Assembly: GCA_035630615.1 (NCBI GenBank)
Contig: DASQKI010000100.1
Coordinates: forward strand, 23,769 to 87,768
Direction of reading: 5' to 3'
Length of the DNA stretch: 64,000 bases
From: DATFRX01 sp035630615
GTDB taxonomy: Bacteria; Actinomycetota; Actinomycetes; Propionibacteriales; Nocardioidaceae
Shown here: positions 1 to 7,776 of the stretch, in pieces
Numbering within the stretch: position 1 is the stretch's first letter
Layout: each line of letters opens with the position of its first letter
Made by a program: the position numbers and the translations under genes
Notes under the pieces: model-generated
Seen by the model: only the letters and a program-made list of their open reading frames with translations
Database searches by the model: none
What the model was told of the DNA's origin: nothing

Positions 1-46
1 CTCGCCGACGAGGCCGTCGCGTTCCGGACGATCGGCTTCCGGAAGC

Positions 47-1201
47 TCAGGCCGAGCGCTCGAGGCCCGCGGCGATGTTCTGACAGGTGCCTAGCGTGCG
101 ATTGGCGAACTCGGCCACCCATGGCTCGGGCCACGACGAGAACTTCGCGATCACGACCTCGGCCGCCTCGTCGACGTAGAGCAACTGTCCATGGATGCCG
201 AGCGCGATGTAGACGCCGTCGCGACCATGCATTCGCGGCGAAACCACCCACCACTGGTTCCGGTAGTAGCCGCCTTCGACCGGCATGAAGTCGCTCCCAC
301 CGGCTACGAAGACTTGTGCCTGATCAGCGTCCGGGGTCAGCGTGTCGGCCACCCAGGTCTCCGGCACGACCTGTAGTCCGTCGGGCCGGCGTCCATCGAG
401 CCGCAACAGCTCCCCGACACGTGCCAAGTCGCGAAGCGAACACGAGAGCCCGATGTCGGCTAGTGCGTGCCCGCTCCCGTCGACGGTGATCGTCGCGTCG
501 TGCTCAGCGCCCAGCGGCTCCCAGAGATGACGCGAGGCGAGCTCGGCCAGCGGCTGCCCCGTGACCCGCTCGGCGAGCATCGCGAGTACGCAGGTCAGCG
601 TCGATCGATATTCGAAGTCGCCTCCATGCGGCCGTACCCGCTCGAAGCGCCAGAAGTGGCTTCGCGAGTCCTGATCCCGCCGGCGCTGCCGCTCGTCCGG
701 CGCCCACAGCACGGTGGCGTAATAGTCGCGCTGCAGGTCGAGCGTGGTGATCTCCTCCCGCGTCCCCGTGCGCATGTCGAGTAGGTGTCGAACGGTCGCA
801 CCCTCGAGGCCGGTGCCGCGAAACTCCGGCACCACATCGATGACGGCGTCGTCGGGCGACAGCAGGCCCTGGCCCACCACGCAGCCGACGACGGTCGCCG
901 TGATCGACTTCGACACGGACATCGCCAGGTGCGGCGTGGCTGGCGTCATGCCCTGCCGGTACTCCTCGTGAGCCACGCGCCCCCGGTGCAGGGCGACGAA
1001 TGCGTCGGTGTGCGTCGCGTCCAAGAACTCAGCAACGTCAAGCGATGGGTGGTCGGCGTCCGGCAGCCGCCAAGGGCCCGCCGACGAGCGCGGGATCCGC
1101 CGGGTGGGGATCAGCTCGTCGACATGCTGATAGCCCGCCGTGTTGTGCGGCGGGCGCATCCAGTTGTCGAGCGTGACCGACCCACTGCGTGTCGAGGGCA
1201 T
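47..1201 (-). CDS. Class-C beta-lactamase-fold serine hydrolase (NylB/esterase-like)
   Basis: A 384-residue serine hydrolase of the beta-lactamase class C / 6-aminohexanoate-oligomer hydrolase superfamily, acting on an ester, amide or lactam that cannot be named. The catalytic S95-V-S-K98 (SxxK) lies in MSVSKS, a second-motif tyrosine is in FEYRS around residue 198, and an HGQ segment near the C-terminus occupies the KTG/HxG position. No signal peptide is evident, so it is probably cytoplasmic. The ATG at 1201 is chosen because GGAGG stands 8 bases upstream; the frame stays open for a further 2850 bases upstream, but that part is antisense to other genes. It is divergent from lacI, and a LacI-type operator lies 14 bases before its start, so repression by that regulator is likely. 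Confidence 0.85.
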   Translation of the reverse strand: MPSTRSGSVTLDNWMRPPHNTAGYQHVDELIPTRRIPRSSAGPWRLPDADHPSLDVAEFLDATHTDAFVALHRGRVAHEEYRQGMTPATPHLAMSVSKSITATVVGCVVGQGLLSPDDAVIDVVPEFRGTGLEGATVRHLLDMRTGTREEITTLDLQRDYYATVLWAPDERQRRRDQDSRSHFWRFERVRPHGGDFEYRSTLTCVLAMLAERVTGQPLAELASRHLWEPLGAEHDATITVDGSGHALADIGLSCSLRDLARVGELLRLDGRRPDGLQVVPETWVADTLTPDADQAQVFVAGGSDFMPVEGGYYRNQWWVVSPRMHGRDGVYIALGIHGQLLYVDEAAEVVIAKFSSWPEPWVAEFANRTLGTCQNIAAGLERSA

Positions 1202-1214
1202 CGGGCGACCTCCG

Positions 1215-1232
1215 TGACGAAACCTTTCGGCG
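1215..1232. promoter_or_regulatory. Putative LacI-family operator between serine hydrolase and lacI
   Basis: TGACGAAACCTTTCGGCG contains the perfect arms CGAAA/TTTCG around CC and matches the operator at 2470-2487 in 14 of 18 positions. It lies 14 bases upstream of the serine hydrolase start and 84 bases upstream of lacI, as expected for control of the hydrolase and autoregulation. The assignment is by pattern only. Confidence 0.55.
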
Positions 1233-1315
1233 AACGTAGGGATAGCATGTGGGCACGTCAACAGGATGTCCACCGTTGCCCGACGGTCGCGACCGAGGAG
1301 AGGAGCCCGGCCGCC

Positions 1316-2332
1316 ATGAACCGCCGCCGCGCCCCGACCATCCGCGACGTCGCGAGTTTCGCCGGCGTCTCGGTGACGACCGTGTCCGACGTGGTCAACG
1401 GCAAGGGTCGCGTCGACCCCGATACGCGCAAACGCGTGATCGCTGCCGTCGACGAAGTCGGATGGCGCCCGCGACGATCGGCACGCGCACTGCGGTCCGG
1501 ACAGAGCGGCGTCTTCGCACTCTGCCTGCCGCAACGTGATCACAGCGTCGGAGACTGGCTGCTCAACGCTGACTACGACATGGCCCTGGTGGCGGCCTGC
1601 GCGGCGGCGGCGGTCGACTCCGACCGGCAACTGCTGCTGGCACCGCGGCCGAAGGACGTCACCGACCTCGTCCGACTCGACGTCGACGGCGTCATCATCG
1701 CCGACCCACAAGAAGGCGATCTCGCTCTCACCGTCCTCAATGGCGCCGGCATCCCGGTCGTCACGATCGAGCGAGACCTTCGACGTACGGACGGCTGGTG
1801 GGTCGAGACGGACACCGTCGGCAGCACGTACATGGTGCTCGATCACCTTGCCGCACAGGGCGCCGAGCGAATCGCACTGATCGGCTCGGACGCGCCGTGG
1901 GCGTGGTTCTCCGAGACGATCGAGGCCTACACCACCTGGTGCGAAGAGCGGGAGTGGCGGCCGCAGATCCGCCTCATCGACGTCAACAAGCCGACGACCA
2001 GCGCCGCCGCCGCGGTGCGAAGGCTGCTCCGACTGAGACGACCGCCGGACGCGATCTTCGCCCAGCCGCAGGGCGCGCCGCTGAGTGTGTTGGCCGCCGC
2101 AACCGCCGCGGGCCGACGCGTCCCCGACGACCTCATGCTGGTTGCGGGCATCGACGGTCAAACGCTTCAGCTCGCCCATCCGCCGATCACAGCGCTCGAC
2201 CTGCGCCCGGTCGAGATCGCCCGAGCGGCCATCGACCTGCTCGCTCGACGGGTCGCGGGAGCGGACACGGCCGGTCCCGAGGTCGTCGAGGCCAAGCTCG
2301 TCACGAGGCAGTCGACGCTCGGCCACGTCTAA
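1316..2332 (+). CDS. LacI-family transcriptional repressor
   Basis: A 338-residue LacI/GalR regulator. Residues about 8-30 are the diagnostic N-terminal HTH (TIRDVASFAGVSVTTVSDVV) with a hinge-helix region after it; the rest is a periplasmic-binding-protein-like effector domain, and residues near the C-terminus (QLAHPPITALDLRP) fit the family. ATG 1316 follows GAGGAGAGGAG. It is divergent from the serine hydrolase and precedes the FecBCD-type importer operon; operator-like palindromes are present at both promoters. The family usually senses sugars or nucleosides, but nothing nearby is a carbohydrate gene, so the effector may be the imported compound or a breakdown product. Confidence 0.92.
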   Translation: MNRRRAPTIRDVASFAGVSVTTVSDVVNGKGRVDPDTRKRVIAAVDEVGWRPRRSARALRSGQSGVFALCLPQRDHSVGDWLLNADYDMALVAACAAAAVDSDRQLLLAPRPKDVTDLVRLDVDGVIIADPQEGDLALTVLNGAGIPVVTIERDLRRTDGWWVETDTVGSTYMVLDHLAAQGAERIALIGSDAPWAWFSETIEAYTTWCEEREWRPQIRLIDVNKPTTSAAAAVRRLLRLRRPPDAIFAQPQGAPLSVLAAATAAGRRVPDDLMLVAGIDGQTLQLAHPPITALDLRPVEIARAAIDLLARRVAGADTAGPEVVEAKLVTRQSTLGHV

Positions 2333-2335
2333 CCC

Positions 2336-2428
2336 TCGCGCCGAGATTGCGCGTCCCTCCCGCCCGGGTGGGAGGGACGCGCAACGTCGGCGCGAAGAGG
2401 TGGTGGGGACGTGCAACCTCGGCGCGAG
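2336..2428. repeat. Dispersed GCGCCGAG hairpin repeat after lacI, with a third arm
   Basis: Arms 2336-2365 and 2366-2395 are complementary at 27 of 30 positions with no loop, beginning TCGCGCCGAGATTGCGCGTC. A third, related arm follows at about 2405-2428. The left arm is nearly the same as that of the repeat at 5794-5882, so this is a family member, not a chance hairpin. It starts 3 bases after the lacI stop and probably terminates lacI before the importer promoter. Confidence 0.75.
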
Positions 2429-2440
2429 AGGGGTGAACCG

Positions 2441-2470
2441 TTGACAGTGGTGGGGTGCGGTGCTTTTATT
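2441..2470 (+). promoter_or_regulatory. Promoter of the FecBCD-type importer operon
   Basis: A perfect -35 TTGACA at 2441-2446 is followed after 17-18 bases by an AT-rich TTTTATT at 2464-2470 as the -10. This is the best sigma70-like promoter seen in the window. It lies 140 bases before the substrate-binding protein gene, and the LacI-type operator abuts the -10. Confidence 0.65.
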
Positions 2471-2487
2471 GCCGAAACGTTTAGGCA
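2470..2487. promoter_or_regulatory. LacI-family operator on the importer promoter
   Basis: TGCCGAAACGTTTAGGCA is an 18-bp near-perfect palindrome with the central CG typical of LacI/GalR operators; 16 positions are symmetric. It covers the expected transcription start just downstream of the -10, a classical repression position. It shares 14 of 18 bases with the site at 1215-1232. Confidence 0.72.
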
Positions 2488-2608
2488 GTCTCACCCACGG
2501 TCTGCTGGACGTGGCCCCGCATCGACCATGCGAGCACTTCGACAACGCTGACGACTCCCCTGCGGCCGGCCCTCGGCTGACCGCGAGCACGGTGAGAAGA
2601 GGACGATC

Positions 2609-3634
2609 ATGCGAGCACTTTCTTGCGGCACTCGGCGGGGACGACGTGGCGGATTGGCGGCCGGGCTGGTGATGGCGGGCGCCTTGGCGCTGGCCGGGTG
2701 CAGCTCGTCGGTCGACGCCGACGAAGGCGACGACAGCGGCAGCTTCACCTTCACCGACGATCGGGGTGAGACCGTCACGCTCGATACCGACGAGCCACGC
2801 ATCGTCGCCCAGGAGGACGCGGCCAACGCGCTCATGAACCTCGGCATCAAGCCCGTCGGCATCTTCGGCGGCGCGCCGATGGAGCAAAACCCCATGCTCG
2901 AAGGGCTCGACCTCGACGGCATCACGTCGGTCGGTGAGGTCTTCGGCGAGGTCAAGCTCGAGACGCTGCTCGACCTGCAACCAGACATCATCGTGTCGAC
3001 CTACTACACCGGCGACGGAGTCCTGTTCCCCGGCGGTGTCTACGGATTCCAGAACAAGCAGATGCAAGACGACGCGCAAGAGATCGCGCCAATCCTCGCG
3101 ATCAACGCGACCCAACCGTCCTCGCAGGTCATCGCACGCTTCGCCGAGATGGCCAAGGCGATGGGCGCCGACGTCGAGGGCGGCAGCGTCGGCCAATCCA
3201 AGCAGGAGTTCGATCACGCCGTCGACGAGCTGCGCTCGGTCGCGAAGGGCCGTGAAGAGCTCGAAGTACTCGCCGTGACACCGGCCGAAGACCAGATGTA
3301 CTACGCCGTCCCGGACCTCTTCCCGGATCTCCTCGACCTCGAGGACTGGGGCGTCAACATCATGACGCCGACCGGCGACCTGGTGAGCTCCTACTACGAA
3401 GCCGTGAGCTGGGAGAACGCCGCGAAGTACCAGCCCGACGTCGTGCTCATCGACGTACGCGGCTACACCCTCGGCACCGACGAGCTCGAGAAGTACCCGA
3501 CCTGGAACGCCATCGAGGCGGTCGAGGCCGGCCAGATCGGCGAGTGGGTGCGGGTCTCGCTCAGCTACGAGGACTACACCAAGCGCATCGAGCGGCTGAC
3601 CGACATCCTGCGCAACGCCAAGGATGTCGGGTAG
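2609..3634 (+). CDS. FecB/FhuD-type ABC importer substrate-binding lipoprotein
   Basis: A 341-residue extracellular ligand-binding lipoprotein of the periplasmic-binding-protein type 2 (FhuD/FecB/BtuF) family. A signal sequence ends in the lipobox LALAGC with C31 as the lipid anchor, followed by an acidic, Ser-rich linker and the two-lobed domain (LLDLQPDIIVSTYYTG is the typical PDLII-like segment). It would capture a ferric chelate, cobalamin/heme-like ligand or another bulky metabolite. ATG 2609 follows GAGAAGAGGA. It is the first gene of an operon with two FecCD permeases and an ATPase, under the LacI-controlled promoter. No DtxR/IdeR-type box was found at the promoter, so a simple iron-uptake role is not assured. 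Confidence 0.88.
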   Translation: MRALSCGTRRGRRGGLAAGLVMAGALALAGCSSSVDADEGDDSGSFTFTDDRGETVTLDTDEPRIVAQEDAANALMNLGIKPVGIFGGAPMEQNPMLEGLDLDGITSVGEVFGEVKLETLLDLQPDIIVSTYYTGDGVLFPGGVYGFQNKQMQDDAQEIAPILAINATQPSSQVIARFAEMAKAMGADVEGGSVGQSKQEFDHAVDELRSVAKGREELEVLAVTPAEDQMYYAVPDLFPDLLDLEDWGVNIMTPTGDLVSSYYEAVSWENAAKYQPDVVLIDVRGYTLGTDELEKYPTWNAIEAVEAGQIGEWVRVSLSYEDYTKRIERLTDILRNAKDVG

Positions 3635-3641
3635 CGATCCG

Positions 3642-4715
3642 ATGAGCGTCTCCACGACGCAACAGCGATCGGCGTCGGGCTCGGCCGAGGCCACCACGCG
3701 CAGCGGGCTTGTCGAGGGCCGCCGAACGCGGATCCTGGGCCTGGTCGCAGCCGTCGTCGTGCTCGCCTTCGCCGTCGTGCTGAGCATCGTTCTCGGCTCG
3801 AAGTCGCTCGCGATCCACACGGTGTTCGACGCGATGTTCCACTTCGACCGGAACGACATCGACCACACCGTCGTACGCGAGCTGCGGGTGCCGCGTACGT
3901 TGATCGGACTCGGTGTCGGCGTCGCGCTCGGACTGGCCGGCGCCGTCATGCAGGGCGTCTCGCGCAACCCGCTGGCCGACCCGGGCATCCTCGGCGTCAA
4001 CGCAGGGGCGGCGCTTTTCGTGCTCGTCGCCGTGCACTTCTTCTCCGTCACAACGCTGCTCGGCTACGTGTGGTGGGCATTCGCAGGCGCCGCCGTCTCC
4101 GCGGTGTTCGTCTACGTCGTGGCGAGCGTCGGACGCGAGGGCGCGACGCCGATCAAATTGGCGCTCGCGGGCACGGCGATCACGGCGCTGCTGACGTCGA
4201 TGACCAACATGGTGCAGCTCCTCGACGTACGCACGATGGACGCCTATCGCTCGTGGGCAGTCGGATCGCTGGCCGGCCGGGACGCCGACATCGCCTGGGA
4301 CGTCTGGCCGTTCATCGCCGTCGGTGTTGTGCTCGCCCTGTCGTCGGCGCGCATGCTCAACACCCTTGCTCTGGGCGACGACGTCGCGCGGTCGCTCGGC
4401 CTCAACGTCAGTCGCGCGCGCATCATCTGCGGTCTCGGCGTCGTGATCCTCGCCGGCGCCGCCACGGCCGCCGCCGGTCCGATCGTGTTCATCGGCCTCA
4501 CCGTGCCGCACATCGCCCGCGCCATCGTCGGCCCCGACTATCGCTGGATCCTGCCCTACAGCGCCGTGCTCGCGCCGGTGCTGTTCTTGGCTGCCGACAT
4601 CGTCGGTCGCCTCGTCGTCAAACCTGCCGAACTCCAGGTCGGCATCGTGACCGCGCTGCTCGGTGCTCCGGTCTTTGTCGCCCTTGTCCGCCGCAGAAGC
4701 CTGGCCTCGCTATGA
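3642..4715 (+). CDS. FecCD-family ABC transporter permease, first subunit
   Basis: A roughly 357-residue polytopic permease of the FecCD (BtuC/FepD) family, forming half of the membrane channel of the importer. It has many hydrophobic helices and the family motifs RVPRTLIGLGVGVALGLAGAV, QGVSRNPLADPGILGVNAGA and AAAGPIVFIGLTVPHIAR. The start is uncertain: ATG 3642 stands clear of the preceding stop, while ATG 3624 would overlap the preceding gene by 11 bases and add six residues. It overlaps the next permease by ATGA. Confidence 0.9.
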   Translation: MSVSTTQQRSASGSAEATTRSGLVEGRRTRILGLVAAVVVLAFAVVLSIVLGSKSLAIHTVFDAMFHFDRNDIDHTVVRELRVPRTLIGLGVGVALGLAGAVMQGVSRNPLADPGILGVNAGAALFVLVAVHFFSVTTLLGYVWWAFAGAAVSAVFVYVVASVGREGATPIKLALAGTAITALLTSMTNMVQLLDVRTMDAYRSWAVGSLAGRDADIAWDVWPFIAVGVVLALSSARMLNTLALGDDVARSLGLNVSRARIICGLGVVILAGAATAAAGPIVFIGLTVPHIARAIVGPDYRWILPYSAVLAPVLFLAADIVGRLVVKPAELQVGIVTALLGAPVFVALVRRRSLASL

Positions 4716-5776
4716 GTACGACACTTGCCGACACCACCGTCGATCGCGACGCGGTAGCCCTGGTCATCAAGGCCCGGCGCCGGGTCACTCGCCGGATCGC
4801 ACTGGTCACGATCGTCATGGCCGCCGGTGTGGTCTTCGCGTTCAGCATCAGCCTCGCGATCGGCGACTTCCGGGTCCCGATCTGGCGGGTGCTGCCGGCC
4901 GTCTTCGGATCGGGACATCCGGAGGAGGTCTTCGCGGTCCAGGAGCTGCGGCTGCCAAGGGCGTTGCTCGGTCTGTTGGTCGGCGCCGCGTTCGGCATGT
5001 CCGGGGCCGTCTTCCAGTCGCTCGCACGCAATCCGCTGGCGAGCCCCGACATCCTGGGCATCAGCGCCGGCGGCAGCCTGAGCGCGGTTTTTGCCCTGAC
5101 GGTCTTGGGTGTCAGCGGTCTGGCTCTGTCGCTGTCCGCGACCGCAGGCGCCTTGGTGACGGCGGTCCTGATCTACATCCTCGCCTACCGGCAGGGTCTG
5201 TCGAGCTACCGCCTCGTGCTGGTCGGCATCGGGGTCGGTGCCGTCGCGACGGCGTCGACGCAGTACTTCTGGACCCGTGCGCACACCTACGACGCGGCGT
5301 CGGTCGCGGTGTGGCTCAGCGGCAGCCTGAACGGACGCGAGTGGGAGAGCATCCGACCGATCCTGTTCATGCTCGTGGTGCTCGTGCCGGTCACGCTCGC
5401 CCTGGGCAAGCAGCTCAAAACGCTCGAGCTCGGCGACGACTCGGCGAAGGCGGTCGGGATCGCGGTCCAGCGGGCGCGGGCGATGTTGCTGCTCTTGGGC
5501 GTCGCTCTCGCCGGCGCTGGCATCGGGGCGGCCGGGCCGGTGGCGTTCGTGGCCTTCGTCTGCGCCCCGATCGCGCGCAGAGTCTCCCGATCGCCTGGTC
5601 CGCCGCTTCTCCAGGCGGCTCTGCTCGGCTCGATCCTCGTGCTTGTCGCCGACCTGGTCGGCCGGGTCGCTTTGCCGAGTACCGAAGTGCCGGTCGGCAT
5701 CCTCACCGGCCTGATCGGCGCTCCGTACCTGCTCTGGGTGCTCGCCACGACCAACAGCTCTGGACAAGGAGACTGA
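4712..5776 (+). CDS. FecCD-family ABC transporter permease, second subunit
   Basis: A 354-residue FecCD permease, partner of the preceding one in a heterodimeric channel. Family motifs include LRLPRALLGLLVGAAFGMSGA, QSLARNPLASPDILGISAGG and GAAGPVAFVAFVCAPIARR. The N-terminal ~35 residues are hydrophilic, then about nine to ten transmembrane helices follow. ATG 4712 overlaps the stop of the first permease by 4 bases, which implies translational coupling. Two distinct permeases with one ATPase is the layout of ferric-siderophore importers such as FepBDGC. Confidence 0.9.
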   Translation: MSTTLADTTVDRDAVALVIKARRRVTRRIALVTIVMAAGVVFAFSISLAIGDFRVPIWRVLPAVFGSGHPEEVFAVQELRLPRALLGLLVGAAFGMSGAVFQSLARNPLASPDILGISAGGSLSAVFALTVLGVSGLALSLSATAGALVTAVLIYILAYRQGLSSYRLVLVGIGVGAVATASTQYFWTRAHTYDAASVAVWLSGSLNGREWESIRPILFMLVVLVPVTLALGKQLKTLELGDDSAKAVGIAVQRARAMLLLLGVALAGAGIGAAGPVAFVAFVCAPIARRVSRSPGPPLLQAALLGSILVLVADLVGRVALPSTEVPVGILTGLIGAPYLLWVLATTNSSGQGD

Positions 5777-5777
5777 C

Positions 5778-6689
5778 ATGAGCGCATCCGGTCGCGCCGA
5801 GATTGCGCGTCTTCCCCGCCCCACCGACGGCGAGGTACGTCACAGCGCGAACACGGGCGGGGCAGACGCGCAATCTCGGCGCCAAGTGAGGCAGAGCGCA
5901 TACGCCCTGTGTGGCAAGGGCATGCGACTCGGCTACGACGGCCGAGACGTAGTCGCCGACCTCGACATCGAGATCCCGCCGGGCCAGATCACTGCGCTGG
6001 TCGGGGCCAACGCCTGTGGCAAGTCGACGACGCTGCGCGCCCTGGCGCGACTCCTCAAGCCGCGCGACGGCGTGATCACGCTCGACGGGCGCGACATCCA
6101 CACGATGCGGTCGAAGGACCTCGCGACCAAGATCGGCATCCTGCCGCAGAGCCCGACCGCACCCGAGGGCATCACGGTGGCCGACCTGGTCAGTCGCGGG
6201 CGCTATCCGCATCAGAAGTGGTTTCGCCAATGGACCAACGAAGACGAGCGCGTGGTTGCCGGGGCCCTCGATGCGACCGGCACCGCCGACCTCGCCGATC
6301 GGCCGGTCGACGACCTGTCCGGCGGCCAGCGGCAGCGGGTGTGGATCGCGATGGCACTGGCACAAGAGACCAGCGTGCTCATGCTCGACGAGCCGACGAC
6401 GTACCTCGACGTGCACCACCAGGTCGACGTGCTCGACCTCGTCGTCGAGCTCAACCGCGAACAGCAGGTCACGATCGCGCTCGTACTCCACGACCTCAAC
6501 CTCGCGTGCCGGTACGCGCATCACCTGATCGCCATGCGGTCCGGCGAGATCGTCGCCCAGGGCGCACCGGACCAGATCATCACCGAGGAATTGGTCGAGG
6601 GCGTCTTCGGGCTGAAGTCCAAGGTCATCGAGGACCCCGTCTCCCATACGCCGATGGTGGTGCCGATCGGCCGCCACCTCCGGTTCTAG
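5778..6689 (+). CDS. FecE/FepC-type ABC importer ATPase with repeat-encoded N-terminus
   Basis: A 303-residue ATPase energising the importer. Walker A is GANACGKST (residues 76-84; the usual GPNGCGKST with two changes), the signature LSGGQRQRV, Walker B VLMLDEPTTYLD and an H-loop in LVLHDLN. ATG 5778 is supported by AAGGAG 8 bases upstream and lies one base after the permease stop. Residues 6-35 are encoded by a long inverted repeat (5794-5882) and resemble no ATPase; family members normally begin near residue 45 (KGMRLGYDG). The repeat seems to have inserted between the ribosome-binding site and the original start while keeping frame, adding about 40 residues. Function is probably kept, since all core motifs are intact. 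Confidence 0.88.
   Translation: MSASGRAEIARLPRPTDGEVRHSANTGGADAQSRRQVRQSAYALCGKGMRLGYDGRDVVADLDIEIPPGQITALVGANACGKSTTLRALARLLKPRDGVITLDGRDIHTMRSKDLATKIGILPQSPTAPEGITVADLVSRGRYPHQKWFRQWTNEDERVVAGALDATGTADLADRPVDDLSGGQRQRVWIAMALAQETSVLMLDEPTTYLDVHHQVDVLDLVVELNREQQVTIALVLHDLNLACRYAHHLIAMRSGEIVAQGAPDQIITEELVEGVFGLKSKVIEDPVSHTPMVVPIGRHLRF
5794..5882. repeat. GCGCCGAG hairpin repeat inside the importer ATPase gene
   Basis: Arms 5794-5821 and 5855-5882 are complementary at 27 of 28 positions around a 33-base loop; the left arm begins GCGCCGAGATTGCGCGTC, as at 2336. It is translated as part of the N-terminus of the ATPase, the only family member in this window at the 5' end of a gene. Confidence 0.8.
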
Positions 6690-6699
6690 TCGGGCCGCC

Positions 6700-7776
6700 A
6701 TGTCCGTCGACGTATACCGCTCGGAGCAGCGTGATCCTTTGCGGCGCGGTCGCGAGATCGGGTGGGCCCGCCGCGCCCAGATCACCCGCACGGCGCGCGA
6801 CTACGCCTGGTTCTTCGACGCCGCCCGAGTCGACGACCGCACCGTACGCCGGGTCGCCGAGCAATGCCTCGACCAGCTGCGCGATTGGGCGCCCCCGCTC
6901 GCGGCCGAGATCGAGGGGATCGCCTCCGGCGCCGGGCTGGACGTCTGGCAGGCCGCCGCCCTCAACGCCCGCACGGAGATTCTCGTACGCGGATCGATCG
7001 CCGGCCTCAACGAATGCTCGGTCGCCGTCTGGGTTCCCGACGGCAAACCGCCACGGTCGTTTCAGACCTGGGACTGGGTGCCCTGGGCGGCCGACGCCAC
7101 CGTCCTGGGCCTCCGATCGGAGGCCGCTCTCGATGTCGTCACCTGCACCGAGAGCGGCGTCGTCGGCAAGGTCGGTGTCAACGGCGCCGGCGTGGGTGTG
7201 CACTTCACGCTGATGTGCCACACATCCGACGGGTCGGTGCCGGGCGTACCTGTGCATGCGGTCGCTCGGCAGGTCCTCGACTCCGCGACCGACCTCGACA
7301 GTGCCATCGCGGTCGTCCAATCGGCTCCGGTCGCGGCGTCGGCGTCGTTGACGCTGTTGCACTGGGACGGCGTACGCGCGCGCGGCGCGACCGTCGAGAT
7401 CGCGCCGGCAGGCTCAGCCGTACTCGCACCCGACGACGACTTCCTGTTGCACACCAACCACTTCTTGGATCCGGCCCTCGCGGCGGGTGATCGGCTCGCC
7501 GCGATCGACGACGACACTCTGCCGCGCATGACCGAGCTGCGACGGCGCAAGCAGGGCCTCGCGGCGGACAGCCTGACCGCGCGGGCAACCGAGTTCACCT
7601 GTCACTGGGAGGACGGAGCGCCGGTCTGCGCGCATCCGCGTCCGGACGCGTCGGAGACGAACCGATGGGAGACGAAGATGATGTTCAGCCTCGACCTGGC
7701 GTCGCCGGCGTTGGTCCTGCACGAGGGCGGCCCGTGCGGCGTCACCGAGGCCGGCTGGATGGTCGTCGCGCCATGA
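6700..7776 (+). CDS. C45-family Ntn hydrolase (acyltransferase/amidase-like), copy 1
   Basis: A 358-residue protein of the C45 family, related to isopenicillin-N acyltransferase and other self-processing N-terminal-nucleophile hydrolases. The probable nucleophile is C106 in NEC-SVAVW; cleavage before it would make a ~105-residue alpha and a ~253-residue beta chain. Supporting motifs are SFQTWDW, GKVGVNGAGVGVHF and HTNHFLDP. The family hydrolyses or transfers acyl groups on amides, lactams and amino acids. It starts 10 bases after the importer ATPase and overlaps the amidohydrolase by ATGA, so it belongs to the importer operon and probably acts on the imported compound. A paralogue with the nucleophile at the same position lies at 11037-12128. 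Confidence 0.85.
   Translation: MSVDVYRSEQRDPLRRGREIGWARRAQITRTARDYAWFFDAARVDDRTVRRVAEQCLDQLRDWAPPLAAEIEGIASGAGLDVWQAAALNARTEILVRGSIAGLNECSVAVWVPDGKPPRSFQTWDWVPWAADATVLGLRSEAALDVVTCTESGVVGKVGVNGAGVGVHFTLMCHTSDGSVPGVPVHAVARQVLDSATDLDSAIAVVQSAPVAASASLTLLHWDGVRARGATVEIAPAGSAVLAPDDDFLLHTNHFLDPALAAGDRLAAIDDDTLPRMTELRRRKQGLAADSLTARATEFTCHWEDGAPVCAHPRPDASETNRWETKMMFSLDLASPALVLHEGGPCGVTEAGWMVVAP

Noticed and set aside
1..46. End of a plus-strand gene running in from the left (frame 1 has coding-like third positions)
   Set aside because: Only ~15 codons before it meets the convergent hydrolase, with no nearby stop and no recognisable motif; too little to call.
2480..2498. Possible DtxR/IdeR iron box (TTAGGCAGTCTCACC) at the importer promoter
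   Set aside because: Only 9 of 19 positions fit the consensus and the AGG/ACC half-sites are one base out of register; the LacI-type palindrome explains the same bases better.
1202..4051. Minus-strand frame continuous with the serine hydrolase, open to 4051 (1334 codons in all)
   Set aside because: The extra part is antisense to lacI, the binding protein and a permease, is rich in Arg/His/Asp, matches nothing, and the hydrolase has its own GGAGG-ATG at 1201. Such long shadows are common at this GC content.
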